The notes under the pieces: model-generated
Seen by the model: only the letters and a program-made list of their open reading frames with translations
What the model was told of the DNA's origin: nothing
Databases searched by the model: none
Shown here: piece after piece, positions 1-8,709 of the stretch
How the letters are laid out: each line of letters starts with the position of its first letter
How positions within the stretch are numbered: the first letter of the stretch is position 1
Program-made: the position numbers and the translations under genes
Assembly (NCBI GenBank): GCA_002698425.1
Contig: NZXU01000062.1
Location: forward strand, 1-40,720
Direction: 5' to 3'
DNA length: 40,720 bases
Source: Ahrensia sp.
GTDB lineage: Bacteria; Pseudomonadota; Alphaproteobacteria; Rhizobiales; Rhizobiaceae

Positions 1-83
1 AACAGCATATCGACGATGCGGGTCAGAAGCCCCCTGTTGCGGGTAACGACCGCGTCCCAGTTTATGCCTTCCGCCGAGAACAA
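1..83 (-). CDS. 5' end of an unidentified leftward gene (partial)
   Basis: Only the first 27 codons lie in the window; the gene runs off the left edge. The start is a TTG at 81-83, chosen because a full-length Shine-Dalgarno sequence AAAGGAGG (91-98 on the minus strand) sits seven bases before it, and no ATG or GTG is available at a suitable distance. The visible N-terminus contains INWDAVVTRNRGLLTRIVDML or similar, with no stop. It is a basic/aliphatic helix-like segment with no signal peptide visible so far. I do not recognise the family from so short a piece. The reading frame is closed by a TGA just upstream of the Shine-Dalgarno sequence, so the start cannot be much further out. Confidence 0.6.
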   Translation of the reverse strand, partial: MFSAEGINWDAVVTRNRGLLTRIVDML

Positions 84-249
84 TTCCGCGCCTCCTTTGC
101 CTCGCCCTCAAGGATAGGCATGGCCGCGGGGCGGTGGATAAATTATTGGGCGGATCGGGATTTCAGCCTGGCCGGACAACGCGGCGGGGCTTGCGTCTGG
201 CACGGTTTTCAACAACTCCGCCCCGTTTCGGCGCCATATTCGAAGGCAT

Positions 250-385
250 TACAAGATTTTGCATGACGGGCCGGTTGCGCCCGTGCTAGAGCCTCCGGCA
301 TTGGCGGCTTCCCTTGGGGCATAGGCCGCCAATCGCGGCGGCAAGACCCCAACCCAACCCCTGCCGCCGCGTCTTTCTTTTTTTC
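250..385 (+). ncRNA. Candidate small RNA ending in a strong terminator
   Basis: Two successive hairpins lie on the plus strand: TTGGCGGC (301-308) pairs with GCCGCCAA (325-332), and GCGGCGGCA (335-343) pairs with TGCCGCCGC (362-370), followed by a T-rich tract at 372-385. The loops are C-rich (CCCTT, and ACCCCAACCCAACCCC), a property of many rhizobial trans-acting sRNAs that pair with Shine-Dalgarno sequences. There is no plus-strand gene upstream for this terminator to serve, because the gene to the left points the other way. The 5' end is uncertain and no clear promoter was identified. The sRNA call is inference. Confidence 0.4.
335..385 (+). terminator. Rho-independent terminator
   Basis: A nine-base-pair GC stem, GCGGCGGCA/TGCCGCCGC (335-343 and 362-370), is followed at once by the tract GTCTTTCTTTTTTTC on the plus strand. 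In the opposite direction there is no T-run, so it acts rightward only. Confidence 0.75.
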
Positions 386-443
386 AGAAATTTTGGCGGT
401 ATTTATCCAACCGGCTTGCAAGGGCGGACGGGGCAGGGTCACA

Positions 444-591
444 CGTCATCCTCGGGCCCGCGCAGCGGGAACCGGGGATCCAGCAGCGATCAAGTCCTTG
501 ATCGCAGATGGCTTTTTTCAAGTCTCGACAAATTCCGGAACCGCCGCGGCTCTGGATGCCGGGTTGCGCTTGTCGCGCCCCCGGCATGACG
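444..591. repeat. Palindromic interspersed-type repeat
   Basis: The left end CGTCATCCTCGGG...GGGGATCCA (444-482) is approximately inverted at the right end TGGATGCCGGG...CCGGCATGACG (553-591). Both ends are themselves imperfect palindromes. Elements beginning with CGTCATCC and ending in the complementary ATGACG are scattered through intergenic regions of many alphaproteobacterial genomes. That resemblance is from general knowledge; a second copy was not seen in this window. Confidence 0.55.
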
Positions 592-686
592 AAAGACAGA
601 CAGGGCTTTTTCCTGGCGGCCTGACTGAGCTTCGCGAAACCCAAGCTTCCGCCGGCTCTCCGCTATGGCTTCGCGCGTTCGTCGCT

Positions 687-712
687 CGAAAAGCCAAATC
701 GTTGGCTTTTCG
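687..712. repeat. Perfect 11-bp hairpin downstream of glyS
   Basis: CGAAAAGCCAA (687-697) and TTGGCTTTTCG (702-712) form a perfect inverted repeat with a four-base loop, about 50 bases past the glyS stop on its 3' side. No T-run follows in the glyS direction, so it may stabilise a 3' end or be part of an intergenic repeat rather than a classical terminator. Confidence 0.5.
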
Positions 713-759
713 TCCGCTGAGCGGACCGCTCCTCACCCCCCCACCAAGGGGGAGAAAGA

Positions 760-3144
760 TCACCCGGCAATTTTTGAGAAATCCGCGAGCTTGCGCGTGG
801 TGGCGCGGAGCGAGGAGAGGAGGGCGAGGCGGTTGGCGCGGACGGCCTTGTCGTCGGCATTGACCATCACCGCCTCGAAGAAGGCGTCGACGGCGGGGCG
901 GAGTTCCGCCAGCACGCTGAAGGCGCCGGCATAGTCCTCCTTGCCGATATGCGCATCGACATGGCCGGAGACGGCTTCGAGGACATTGGCCAGTTCGCGT
1001 TCGGCGGGTTCAGTCAGAAGTGACTTATCAATCTGGCCGTCGAAAGCGCCTTCGCCGTCCTTCTTTTCCTCCGCCGCAAGAATGTTCAGCGCGCGCTTGG
1101 TGCCGGCGAGCAGGTTCGCGCCGGCTTCGGTGTCGAGCATCGCGCCGAGCGCCTCGACCTTGCGCATAACGATCAGCAGGTCGTCGTCTTCCGGCGACAG
1201 GATCGCGTCGATCAGGTCGTGGCGCGCGCCGGAATCGCGGAGATAGACCTTGAGGCGGTCGTGGAAGAAGGAGAGGAGGTCTTTCGCTCCGGAATCCGGA
1301 GAATACTCATTTTGCCAGATCGGAAACTTAGTCGCTATTTCGAAGAATAGGTCAGGTAAGAACCAAATAAACTTAAAATATTCCGGAGACCCGCTTACGC
1401 CGCTTGTCACGCCTGTTGTTGCCGAGAATCCACGAATAAAGGGAATGCTACGATGCTCTAGGAACTCACGTTGTTGAGACGGCGATCCTTGGAAAGCGCA
1501 AATCTCTTCGATTAGGGCAACTTCCGAAGCAGCGGCGATCCGAACAGCATTTGAAATCGCTTCTAGAAGCCGCAATCGAACCCCATTCTCCAGCAAAATC
1601 CGGATCACGCCCAGCGCCGCGCGGCGGAGCGCATAGGGGTCTTTCGAGCCGGTCGGTTTCTCGTCGATGGCCCAGAAGCCGGTCAGCGTGTCGAGCTTGT
1701 CGGCGAGCGCGACGGCGATGGCGACCGGGCCTGTCGGGACGGCGTCGGTCGGGCCGAGGGGCTTGTAGTGGTCCTCGACGGCTTTCGCGACGTCGGGATC
1801 CTCGCCCTGCAGTTCCGCATAGATGCGGCCCATCGCGCCCTGCACCTCGGGGAACTCGCCGACCACCTCGGTGGTCAGGTCCGCCTTGGCGAGCAACGCG
1901 GCGCGCCGCGCGTCTTTGGGGTCCGCGCCGACCTTGGGCGCCAGTTCCTCGGCGAGCTTCGCGATGCGCGCGACGCGCTCGCCTTGCGTGCCGAGCTTGG
2001 CGTGGAAGGTGACGTCCAGCCGGTCGAGCTTGGCCATGCGCTGGTCTAGCGGCTTTTTCAGGTCGAGGCCGAACTTTTCCGCCGACGCCTGAAGGTCGCC
2101 GAGATCCGGCAGGTCGGCCTGGTCGGTCTTCCAGAAATGCAGCGCGTCGGAGAGGCGCGCGCGCACGACCTTGCCGTTGCCGTGGACGATCTCCTTGCCC
2201 CCGTCCGACGCCTCGATATTGGCGACGAGGATGAAGCGGTTGGTAAGCTGCTGCGTCTCGGGATCGCGGCAGACGAAGCATTTCTGGTTGGTCTTGATGG
2301 TGAGGCGCACCACCTCGTCGGGGATTTCGAGGTAATCCGCCTCGAACTCGCCCATCAGCGGCACCGGCCATTCGACGAGACCGGAGACTTCCTCCAGCAG
2401 GCCCTCGTCCTCCACCAGTTCGACGCCCTGCGCGAAGGCGAGGTTGCGCGCGTCGGTGGCGATCATGTCCTTGCGGCGCTCGGCGTCGAGCACGACCTTG
2501 GCCTCTTCCAGCTTGGCGACATAGTCGTCGAAGCGGCGCACGGTGATTTCGCCCGGCGCGTGGAAGCGGTGGCCGCGCGTGACATTGCCGGCGGTGATGC
2601 CGTCGACCTCGAAGGCGATGACCCGTGTTTCCTCGGTCTCGGGGCCGAAGGTGCAGAGGATCGACTGCAGCGGCCGCACCCAGCGCAGCGAGCCGGGTTC
2701 GCGCGACGCCTTGCCCCAACGCATCGATTTCGGCCACGGGAAGGAGCGGACGATGCCGGGCATGGCCTCGGCGATGATTTCCTCGGCGTCGCGGCCGGGT
2801 TTCCTGATGACGGCGACATAGAAATCGCCCTTTTTCGGATCGGAGCGGACTTCCGCCTCGTCGACGGAGGCAAGGCCTGCGCCGCGCAGGAAGCCTTCGA
2901 CGGCCTTTTCCGGCGCGTCGGTGCGCGGGCCCTTGCGTTCCTCGGAAATGTCGGCAGAGCGGGCGGTGACGCCGCGAATGTCGAGCGCGAGGCGGCGCGG
3001 CGTCCAGTATTCGCGCGCGCCCTCATAGGTCAGACCCGCATCCACCAGCGCTTGCGTGACGGCTTTCCTGAGGTCGCCCGCCGCCTTGCGCTGCATGCGG
3101 GCGGGGATTTCTTCGCAGAAGAGTTCGAGCAGGAGGTCTGGCAT
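760..3144 (-). CDS. glyS: Glycyl-tRNA synthetase beta subunit
   Basis: GlyS is the large subunit of the alpha2beta2 glycyl-tRNA synthetase and carries the tRNA-binding and C-terminal anticodon-binding parts. The ATG at 3144 gives 794 residues beginning [17 protein letters not shown], the usual family start; an upstream in-frame start would add 16 residues not seen in the family. Family hallmarks include [19 protein letters not shown] and, near the end, [16 protein letters not shown]. The protein is long for the family (about 690-700 residues). The excess lies at about residues 525-615, between [16 protein letters not shown] and [16 protein letters not shown], and is encoded by conspicuously AT-richer DNA (about 1290-1560). 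The reading frame stays open through it. The partner glyQ lies 11.5 kb away on the same strand. Confidence 0.95.
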   Translation of the reverse strand: MPDLLLELFCEEIPARMQRKAAGDLRKAVTQALVDAGLTYEGAREYWTPRRLALDIRGVTARSADISEERKGPRTDAPEKAVEGFLRGAGLASVDEAEVRSDPKKGDFYVAVIRKPGRDAEEIIAEAMPGIVRSFPWPKSMRWGKASREPGSLRWVRPLQSILCTFGPETEETRVIAFEVDGITAGNVTRGHRFHAPGEITVRRFDDYVAKLEEAKVVLDAERRKDMIATDARNLAFAQGVELVEDEGLLEEVSGLVEWPVPLMGEFEADYLEIPDEVVRLTIKTNQKCFVCRDPETQQLTNRFILVANIEASDGGKEIVHGNGKVVRARLSDALHFWKTDQADLPDLGDLQASAEKFGLDLKKPLDQRMAKLDRLDVTFHAKLGTQGERVARIAKLAEELAPKVGADPKDARRAALLAKADLTTEVVGEFPEVQGAMGRIYAELQGEDPDVAKAVEDHYKPLGPTDAVPTGPVAIAVALADKLDTLTGFWAIDEKPTGSKDPYALRRAALGVIRILLENGVRLRLLEAISNAVRIAAASEVALIEEICAFQGSPSQQREFLEHRSIPFIRGFSATTGVTSGVSGSPEYFKFIWFLPDLFFEIATKFPIWQNEYSPDSGAKDLLSFFHDRLKVYLRDSGARHDLIDAILSPEDDDLLIVMRKVEALGAMLDTEAGANLLAGTKRALNILAAEEKKDGEGAFDGQIDKSLLTEPAERELANVLEAVSGHVDAHIGKEDYAGAFSVLAELRPAVDAFFEAVMVNADDKAVRANRLALLSSLRATTRKLADFSKIAG

Positions 3145-3191
3145 GGTGGGTCCGGTAATGTCGGATGGGAGTGTCGCGGGGGCGAATAGCA

Positions 3192-3218
3192 AGACCGCGG
3201 GACGATGTCACGCGGTCT
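3192..3218. repeat. Hairpin between DUF2207 gene and glyS
   Basis: AGACCGCG (3192-3199) and CGCGGTCT (3211-3218) pair perfectly across an 11-base loop in the 88-base gap between the two minus-strand genes. No T-run follows in the direction of transcription. It may attenuate read-through into glyS or mark the mRNA 3' end of the upstream gene. Confidence 0.4.
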
Positions 3219-3232
3219 GGCGCAAAAGCGGT

Positions 3233-5164
3233 CTACCAGCCGCCGCCGCCACCCCCGCCGCCGCCGCCGCCGGAGAAGCCGCCGCCACCCGAAAAGCCCG
3301 AGGACGAGGATTTCGGCGTCGGCAGGGAGGCGGTGAAGCTGTCGGAGAGCGAGCCGGCGAGATTGCCCATCGTGTCGCCGATGCGGTCCCTGTCGAAGAA
3401 GGGGCCGCCATGATACCAGCCCGGCCCGTGATAGGCCGCCGCCGTGGCGACGCCGGCCGCGACCGCGGTTGCAAGCCAGGCCTGGAAGGCCTTCGACCAC
3501 GGCTTTTCGACGCCGAGCGCCACCGCATAGGGCAACAGCGTCTCGTAATGCTGCGGCGACATTTCCGGCGCGCCTTCCATGTTCATCCGGTCCTTTTCGG
3601 CGACGGTGAGATAGCGCTTCAGCCCCTCGATCTCGTCGGTGCGCTGCCGGCCGAGCGTCGTCGGCGCGCCCATCAGGAAGAAGAACAGGACATTGAGCAT
3701 GACCAGCGTCGCCAGCGCCCCGACCAAGGCGGGCTTGTCGATCAGGTCGCCCAGCCGCCCGCCGGCGAAGATGCCGGAATTGACCACGAAGGTGGAGACG
3801 AAGAAGACGAGGAAGACGATCTGCAGCTTGCCGCCGAAACCGGAGCGGGCGCGCTTGCCGAGGCTGACGGCCATGAAGGTCATGATAACGCCGAAAAAGC
3901 CGATGGGAATGGCGAAGCCCAGCGTGTCCTCGGAGAGATTGCCGAGCGCGAGCGTGAGGATGATCGTCACGATCGAGGCGATGACGCCCGGCACGATCCA
4001 GCCGATATTGGCCCGGTAGAAATTCGCGCGGTGTTCGCTTTCCATCGCGGAGCGGAAGCGCGACGCGAGCGACTTGACCTTGCTGCCGTTCGACTTGTCG
4101 ATGGCCAGCCGGCCGCCGAGCCCGTCGATCTTGTCGATCAGCGCCCGCTCGCCGACCGGGAGCCTGACGCCGTGGACGGGCTTGTCGGTGCGCCTTATGG
4201 TGATCGTCTCGCCGATATCGTCGAGCTCCAGATAGCCCTTCACGGCGAGATTGAGGGCCGCCGCCGAGATGGCGGGGAAGCCGGCCTTCTTCAGCCCCTT
4301 GTTCCAGATGTAATGGGTCAGCGCCGGCGAGACGCCCTCCGGCAGGTCCCAGCGCGGCACGACGATGCCGGCGGGCGGATCGCGGCCGACGCGCAGCCAG
4401 GCCCAGACATAATAGAGGAAGACCAGCGTCAGCCCGGTCACCGCGATGATCGTGCCGAGATTGTCGCGCAGATACCAGCCGAGTTTCTGTTCGTCGGTCG
4501 GCTCGGCGATGACGCCCTTTTCGAGCGCGACGACGACGGTCAGCCCTTCGCGCGCGGTCAGCCGGCGCGTGGTCTCGAAGGTGACGACATTGCCGTTCGC
4601 GGATGCCGTCGCCGTGGCGAATTGCGCCCGCGACCCGTAGCCGCCCGTATAGGCGGTGGTGTTCTGTGCCGTCGCGCCGTCGGGCAGGTCGATCACCGCG
4701 ATCGCCTTTTCGATCGGGAAGATCCATTCCGTGCCGGTGGCGTTCCAGTAGACCTCGTCATGATCGGCGAAGAAGCGGACCTGCCGGTCGGTGCGATACC
4801 GGAGTTCATAGGTATGGACGCCGGGCGACAGGAAGACGTCCTCCTTGCCCAGATAGACGCGCACCATCCTGGCGTTGTCGACGACGCGACTGGTCTCCGG
4901 CTGGCCGTCGCGGGTGGCCGAGATCAGGTCGAAGCCGGCGCGCGCCGTGCGGCCCTCGGGATCCTCGAACTGGACCGGGAAGTCGCGATAGATGCCGCGC
5001 CTGATATTGCGGCCCTCGGCATTGACCCGGATGGTCTCTGTGACGAGGAAATCGCCATTCGCCTGGACCTGGACGTCCGAGCGGTAGAGCAGGATCGTCT
5101 CGGCGGCCAGCGTGACCGTCGCCGAGGCGATGAGGAGCAGGAGGGCGAGGGCGCCGCGGAGCAT
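3233..5164 (-). CDS. DUF2207 family membrane protein with Gly-rich tail
   Basis: This 643-residue protein has an N-terminal signal peptide ([20 protein letters not shown]) and an extracytoplasmic DUF2207 domain (about residues 20-230, with [16 protein letters not shown] and [10 protein letters not shown]). A transmembrane helix near residue 235 is followed by a cytoplasmic stretch, then several more hydrophobic helices between about 385 and 500. The C-terminus ends in [18 protein letters not shown], encoded by a CCG/GCC-rich run at about 3236-3295. Such Gly-rich ends recur in the DUF2207/YgcG group, whose biochemical role is unknown. It lies 14 bases downstream of a lemA-family gene, a common pairing in bacteria, so the two probably form one envelope unit. 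The family call rests on domain pattern and neighbour. Confidence 0.85.
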   Translation of the reverse strand: MLRGALALLLLIASATVTLAAETILLYRSDVQVQANGDFLVTETIRVNAEGRNIRRGIYRDFPVQFEDPEGRTARAGFDLISATRDGQPETSRVVDNARMVRVYLGKEDVFLSPGVHTYELRYRTDRQVRFFADHDEVYWNATGTEWIFPIEKAIAVIDLPDGATAQNTTAYTGGYGSRAQFATATASANGNVVTFETTRRLTAREGLTVVVALEKGVIAEPTDEQKLGWYLRDNLGTIIAVTGLTLVFLYYVWAWLRVGRDPPAGIVVPRWDLPEGVSPALTHYIWNKGLKKAGFPAISAAALNLAVKGYLELDDIGETITIRRTDKPVHGVRLPVGERALIDKIDGLGGRLAIDKSNGSKVKSLASRFRSAMESEHRANFYRANIGWIVPGVIASIVTIILTLALGNLSEDTLGFAIPIGFFGVIMTFMAVSLGKRARSGFGGKLQIVFLVFFVSTFVVNSGIFAGGRLGDLIDKPALVGALATLVMLNVLFFFLMGAPTTLGRQRTDEIEGLKRYLTVAEKDRMNMEGAPEMSPQHYETLLPYAVALGVEKPWSKAFQAWLATAVAAGVATAAAYHGPGWYHGGPFFDRDRIGDTMGNLAGSLSDSFTASLPTPKSSSSGFSGGGGFSGGGGGGGGGGGW

Positions 5165-5178
5165 GGTGTCTCGGTGGG

Positions 5179-5739
5179 TCAGAACTTCACTTCGGGGGTC
5201 TGGCGGTCGGCCTCGTTTTCCAGCTCGAAATAGTCGGCCTTGGCGAAACCGAACTGGCCCGCGATCAGGTTCGACGGGAAGCTCTCGACCTTGACGTTCA
5301 GCTCGCGCGCCGAGCCGTTGTAATAGCGCCTGGCCATCTGGATCTCGCTTTCCAGCGTTTCCAGCGTGCCCTGCAGGTCGCGGAAATTCTCGTTGGCCTT
5401 GAGGTCGGGATAGGCCTCGGCGACGGCCATCAGCCGGCCGAGCGCCTGGGAGAGCATGCCTTCCGCCGCGGCCCTGCCGGCGACGTCGCCGGCCGGGACG
5501 GCCTGCGCGCGGGTGCGCATCTCGGTGACCTTTTCCAGCGTCTCCTTCTCGTGACCGGCATAGCCCTTCACGGTCTCGACGATGTTGGGGATCAGGTCGG
5601 CGCGGCGTTTCAGCTGCACGTCGATGCCGCTCCAGGCCTCCTGAACCATCTGGCGCACGCGCACCAGCGCATTGTAGGTGACGATGGCGTAGCCGACCAC
5701 CGCGACGACGATGATGATCAGGATCAGGCTCGAACTCAT
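5179..5739 (-). CDS. LemA family protein
   Basis: At 186 residues this is normal LemA length. One N-terminal transmembrane helix (residues 4-22) is followed by the conserved coiled-coil-like body with [43 protein letters not shown] in segments, ending in [18 protein letters not shown]. LemA proteins are membrane-anchored with an exposed helical domain; their function is not settled. A GGAG Shine-Dalgarno sequence precedes the ATG at 5739. The DUF2207 gene follows after 14 bases, so co-transcription is likely. Confidence 0.92.
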   Translation of the reverse strand: MSSSLILIIIVVAVVGYAIVTYNALVRVRQMVQEAWSGIDVQLKRRADLIPNIVETVKGYAGHEKETLEKVTEMRTRAQAVPAGDVAGRAAAEGMLSQALGRLMAVAEAYPDLKANENFRDLQGTLETLESEIQMARRYYNGSARELNVKVESFPSNLIAGQFGFAKADYFELENEADRQTPEVKF

Positions 5740-5815
5740 GCGGGATCTCCGGATTCGCGAATGCCCGGACGTTAGCCCAGTTACGGAGCCGTTTGAAGCT
5801 CTGCGGCGAAACCGG

Positions 5816-6190
5816 TCAGGCCGGCGTGATCCAGCCGGAGACGGAGCCTGACGCAGATTTCACGATGGCGACGCGGCCGACGTTCGGAATGTCCATCGCC
5901 TCGCGCATCAGCGATCCGCCGGCCGCCTTCGCCTTTTCGACGCGGGCATCGACGTCGTCGACCGCGAAATAGGTGAACCAGTGCTCCGGCACCAGCCTGT
6001 ATTTCAGGCCGGTCAGGGTGAAGATGCCGGCGACCGTCTCGCCGTTGGAGGAACACATGTAATAGGGCGCATCGCCGCCCATCGGCATGGCGTCGAAGGT
6101 CCAGCCAAGCGTTTCGCCATAGAACTTCATCGCCTTGTCGGCGTCATGGGTGTTGAGCTCGGTCCAGTGGATGGTGCCGTGTGCGGTCAT
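5816..6190 (-). CDS. VOC (glyoxalase/bleomycin-resistance fold) family protein
   Basis: This 124-residue protein carries two beta-alpha-beta-beta-beta half-modules of the vicinal oxygen chelate fold: HWTELNTHDADKAMKFYGETLGW in the first, and WFTYFAVDDVDARVEKAKAAGG in the second. The start is placed at the ATG at 6190 because GGGAGAA lies upstream at good spacing; an earlier ATG would add nine atypical residues. The substrate is unknown; family members include metal-dependent lyases and dioxygenases as well as non-enzymatic binders. It stands alone between lemA and a small unknown gene. Confidence 0.85.
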   Translation of the reverse strand: MTAHGTIHWTELNTHDADKAMKFYGETLGWTFDAMPMGGDAPYYMCSSNGETVAGIFTLTGLKYRLVPEHWFTYFAVDDVDARVEKAKAAGGSLMREAMDIPNVGRVAIVKSASGSVSGWITPA

Positions 6191-6273
6191 GCAATTCTCC
6201 CGCGACAGAAAAGCCATTTTGTAGCACCTTGGTCATCGCAAGGCGAACGATAACTTTCGAAATACAGGCGTAA

Positions 6274-6624
6274 TCAGCTCTTTATTGTTAATCTATTATG
6301 TCGCGTCTTCACGCCGTCGATGTCGTCCAGCATGACGCGCAGCGACCGGATCGCCTTTTCCTCGTCCGGCGTCAGCGGCTGTTTCGGGTCGAAATGCTCC
6401 AGCAGGACGGCGAGCGCATCACCGATGCGGCCGAGCTGGCGGCCATAGCTGCCGACCTCGTCGAGAATGGCGCGCTCGACCTCCGGGGCGCTGGAGCGCC
6501 CGAGATTGATATTGATCAGGCCGACCTGGCTGCCGAAGGTGCTGAACCATGAGGTCCAGGGCGCGATCAGCTGCGACACGTCGCCGGAAAAGGGCCATTT
6601 GAGGGTGGGTGTGAAGGCCGGCAT
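6274..6624 (-). CDS. Conserved hypothetical small protein
   Basis: The 116-residue product starts MPAFTPTLKWPFSGDVSQ at the ATG at 6624, with AGGAGA upstream. The first half is aromatic and amphipathic (IAPWTSWFSTFGSQVGLINI); the second half is helical and charged, ending near MLDDIDGVKTRHNRLT. There is no signal peptide and no domain I recognise. The DNA has the same high-GC codon use as its neighbours, so it is a resident gene. Function unknown. Confidence 0.7.
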   Translation of the reverse strand: MPAFTPTLKWPFSGDVSQLIAPWTSWFSTFGSQVGLININLGRSSAPEVERAILDEVGSYGRQLGRIGDALAVLLEHFDPKQPLTPDEEKAIRSLRVMLDDIDGVKTRHNRLTIKS

Positions 6625-6794
6625 GCGCTGTCTCCTGTCGTCATCCTCCCGGCGGCAGGATAGCAGGGAAGGGCGCCGCGCCGTAGTCCACGATGTTGCA
6701 GGCATGAATACGAGATGAACCGGCCCGCCACGGCCGGTTCAGGCGGGTGGGCGCATGCTGTCGGGACGATCAACCCGAACCCGGCGACTGCGCC

Positions 6795-6968
6795 ATGCAA
6801 ACCGTCAAGATCATCCAGATATGCCTGCTGGCAGCCTGCCTCTCGAACGAGTTGCACGAGGACGATCTCGAGATGGCCGGCATGCGCCGGGCGATCGAAC
6901 AATCCACCAAGGACCCCTACAAGGCGAAGCCCGTCGATCTGGGCGTCCGTGTCCTGGCGGGCGGCTGA
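6795..6968 (+). CDS. Small hypothetical protein (57 aa)
   Basis: The ATG at 6795 opens a 57-codon frame (MQTVKIIQICLLAACLSNEL...) with strong GC bias at third codon positions. The N-terminal 20 residues are hydrophobic with a Cys and could be a weak membrane or export segment; the rest is acidic then basic (DDLEMAGMRRAIEQSTKDPYKAK). No Shine-Dalgarno sequence is clear. The coding claim rests on codon use only; no family is recognised. Confidence 0.4.
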   Translation: MQTVKIIQICLLAACLSNELHEDDLEMAGMRRAIEQSTKDPYKAKPVDLGVRVLAGG

Positions 6969-7086
6969 GCGGCTCACGAACCATCAGGGACACAAAACAG
7001 CAGTTCCTGAATTTTCAAGCTATCGCAGGAACCTGGTGGCTAAATGGCTTGTATGCCAACATCTTGTGTTCTGATATGAAGCTCAA

Positions 7087-7257
7087 ATGTTCCAGAAGCT
7101 GCAAGTGCTCTATGACCATTTCGTCAATCCCCGGCACGAGAACTGGAGCTATCACCCCGGGAGCGGGCAGATGCGCCGATTCGTCGGTGGCGTATGGGAG
7201 TATCGCAAGCCCGAAATCGACGAATGGCAAAGAGCGATGGCAAGACTACGCCGATAG
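7087..7257 (+). CDS. Small hypothetical protein (56 aa), Trp/Tyr-rich
   Basis: The ATG at 7087 opens 56 codons ending in TAG at 7255-7257. The product begins MFQKLQVLYDHFVNPRHENW and continues with a GSGQMRRFVGGVWEYR segment rich in Trp and Tyr, ending in a basic helix (EWQRAMARLRR). The composition looks like a folded small protein rather than chance translation, but the Shine-Dalgarno sequence is weak (GAAG). A TGA at 7072-7074 prevents a longer N-terminus. No function can be assigned. Confidence 0.4.
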   Translation: MFQKLQVLYDHFVNPRHENWSYHPGSGQMRRFVGGVWEYRKPEIDEWQRAMARLRR

Positions 7258-7409
7258 TCCGGTTCCATGACGGCGTCCTTTTCTTCAGCGAGATAATAAC
7301 GCCCAATCTCGTTTCTAAACATTTCACGAAATTTTACATTGTGTTGCCCGTCGTGTAGGGATGGTGCTTGTGCGCAATGCTGCGCGCATTTTCAAAGATT
7401 GGAAATTCA

Positions 7410-7796
7410 ATGCAAATCCCTTCGTGGATAAGCCCCGCGCTGACCGGCGCGGCGGCCGGTGCTGCCGCGCTCGCCATTATCGGCTTCAGTTTCGGCGGCT
7501 GGGTCACGGCCGGCACAGCGAGCGCGTCGATACGAGAGGCGCGCACGCAGTTGGCCGCCAAGTTCTGCGTCAACAAGTTCGCCGCGGCCCCAGACGCCGT
7601 CGCGCAGCTCGCGATACTGAAAAAAACAAAGAGCTGGGAACGCGACGAACTCATCGAGGAAGGCGGCTGGGCGAGTTTTCCCGGCATCGACGGCGGTGTT
7701 CTGGGCGTCGCGGATGCCTGCGCCAAGCAATTGGCGAATATGGACGACTTGCCGTCCATGCCGCAAGCCGTTCCAACGAGCGCCGACAACAGCTAG
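7410..7796 (+). CDS. Membrane-anchored hypothetical protein
   Basis: The 128-residue product begins MQIPSWISPALTGAAAGAAAL, and a single transmembrane helix (about residues 8-32, ending GFSFGGWVTAG) is followed by a soluble domain. The start at 7410 is preferred over an upstream frame because GGAAA lies six bases before it. The soluble part contains two conserved-looking Cys (AAKFCVNKFA and VADACAKQL) and WERDELIEEGGWASFPG. It resembles a type of anchored hypothetical protein common in rhizobia, of unknown role. Confidence 0.7.
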   Translation: MQIPSWISPALTGAAAGAAALAIIGFSFGGWVTAGTASASIREARTQLAAKFCVNKFAAAPDAVAQLAILKKTKSWERDELIEEGGWASFPGIDGGVLGVADACAKQLANMDDLPSMPQAVPTSADNS

Positions 7797-7849
7797 GGCG
7801 TCACCAATAAACCTTATTCCCGGGCGACAGTGAGTTCCCGCAAGCGGTA

Positions 7850-7880
7850 AACGCCGCCGCAATCAGGATGGGGCGGCGTT
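7850..7880. repeat. Nine-bp hairpin downstream of 7410-7796 gene
   Basis: AACGCCGCC (7850-7858) pairs perfectly with GGCGGCGTT (7872-7880) around a 13-base loop. It lies about 50 bases past a plus-strand stop and before the next gene. There is no T-run, so it is at best an atypical terminator or mRNA end stabiliser. Confidence 0.4.
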
Positions 7881-7955
7881 AGTGTAAGTTCCTGCGCGGC
7901 ATCGGCGACCAGTGATGCATTCCAACGGCGGATATCCGTCGAGGCAGGAGCATCT

Positions 7956-8225
7956 TTGCGAACCCGAACACGCCATTCCACAGTCCGGTTTCAGTTTCCA
8001 TTTTCGCTCAGCGGGTCGAGGGACCTGTACGCTGCCGGTTTCTATGACCTGATCGAGACGGACGAGGTCATCGAGGGATTGAACTGGATCATTTGGCAGC
8101 GAGTCGCAGCCTATCTCTATCTGCCTCTCTCTAGCCCAAGAACATACAGTCGGAGAAAGGTCGAAATCGACTATGGGGAGCTTCATGCGGCCCTTGAACT
8201 CGACCGCGAACAGGCAACCACCTGA
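7956..8225 (+). CDS. Conserved hypothetical protein (89 aa)
   Basis: The start is TTG at 7956, supported by GCAGGAG ending five bases upstream. The protein has a VRFQFPFSLSGSRDLYAAGFYDLIETDEVIEGL core, a beta-rich pattern I recall from short alphaproteobacterial hypothetical proteins (a 'F..pF.L.G....paG.Y.v.tdEe.i.gl' arrangement), followed by WQRVAAYLYL and a C-terminal Asp/Glu helix. It is probably cytoplasmic; there is no signal peptide. It heads a run of three short genes on the same strand. Function unknown. Confidence 0.65.
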   Translation: MRTRTRHSTVRFQFPFSLSGSRDLYAAGFYDLIETDEVIEGLNWIIWQRVAAYLYLPLSSPRTYSRRKVEIDYGELHAALELDREQATT

Positions 8226-8265
8226 GCCGACTGATTCAACAGAAAAACAATCGAGGAGACATCGC

Positions 8266-8400
8266 ATGGCAAAAGGCCAGAAACGCAGCAACCGCGAAAT
8301 ACGCAAACCCAAACAACCGAAGCAGGCGAAAGAAGCGGTACTCGCCGCCGGCAGCACGACGCCCATCAAGCCCGTCGCACCTTCCACGAGAAAGAAGTGA
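8266..8400 (+). CDS. Short Lys-rich conserved protein (44 aa)
   Basis: The product begins MAKGQKRSNREIRKPKQPKQ, is highly basic and disordered-looking, and starts at 8266 behind a clear CGAGGAGAC Shine-Dalgarno sequence. Short MAKGQ.RSN.E.KKPK proteins are widespread in proteobacteria and unassigned. It lies 33 bases before the next gene, consistent with co-transcription. Confidence 0.65.
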   Translation: MAKGQKRSNREIRKPKQPKQAKEAVLAAGSTTPIKPVAPSTRKK

Positions 8401-8433
8401 TACCGCGAAACGCAGCCACTCGGGGGAGAAAGC

Positions 8434-8700
8434 ATGGCACTGAAATTTCTCGATGATATGAGCTACTTCGACCACCGCCTGCGGCAGATGCGTTTCGTCG
8501 CGCATGACGGCTCGAAAGTCGTGTCGTTTCGGATCGAACTCGAGGCGTTCTATTCGAAAGGCTTCGAGGACAGCGGTCGTGAATCCGACTATCTCGGCGC
8601 CTTTTACCAGAACCTCGATGCGATCCATGTCGCAGCTCGGGTTGCCTACGAAAAGGGTGGGCGGTCTTCCTATTATCTTTCAAACGAGGACATGCGCTAG
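8434..8700 (+). CDS. DUF1488 family protein
   Basis: The 88 residues match the DUF1488 pattern. An N-terminal beta segment, MSYFDHRLRQMRFVAHDGSKVVSFRIELEAF in parts, is followed by a helix with FYQNLDAIHVAARVAYEKG and the terminal SSYYLSNEDMR. Proteins of this family are small, cytoplasmic and of unknown function. A GGGGGAG ribosome-binding sequence precedes the ATG at 8434. The assignment is from pattern recognition. Confidence 0.65.
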   Translation: MALKFLDDMSYFDHRLRQMRFVAHDGSKVVSFRIELEAFYSKGFEDSGRESDYLGAFYQNLDAIHVAARVAYEKGGRSSYYLSNEDMR

Positions 8701-8709
8701 AGATCGTCC

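Larger units (their letters stand above)
84..759. other. Gene-free stretch with hairpins, candidate sRNA and palindromic repeat
   Basis: No frame here has convincing start, Shine-Dalgarno and codon use. From left to right it holds the leader of the leftward gene, two plus-strand hairpins ending in a T-rich tract (301-385), a long palindromic repeat (444-591), and an 11-bp perfect hairpin (687-712) about 50 bases beyond the glyS stop codon. Overlapping frames in this stretch are mutually antisense and were rejected as genes. Confidence 0.6.

Noticed and set aside
687..712. Hairpin downstream of glyS as a glyS terminator
   Set aside because: Stem is good but no T-run follows in the glyS direction, so it was kept only as a hairpin.
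3056..5233. Long rightward open frame antisense to the DUF2207 and glyS genes
   Set aside because: It is a GC-skew shadow: no Shine-Dalgarno sequence, low-complexity Arg/Asp/Gly-rich product, and it opposes well-supported genes.
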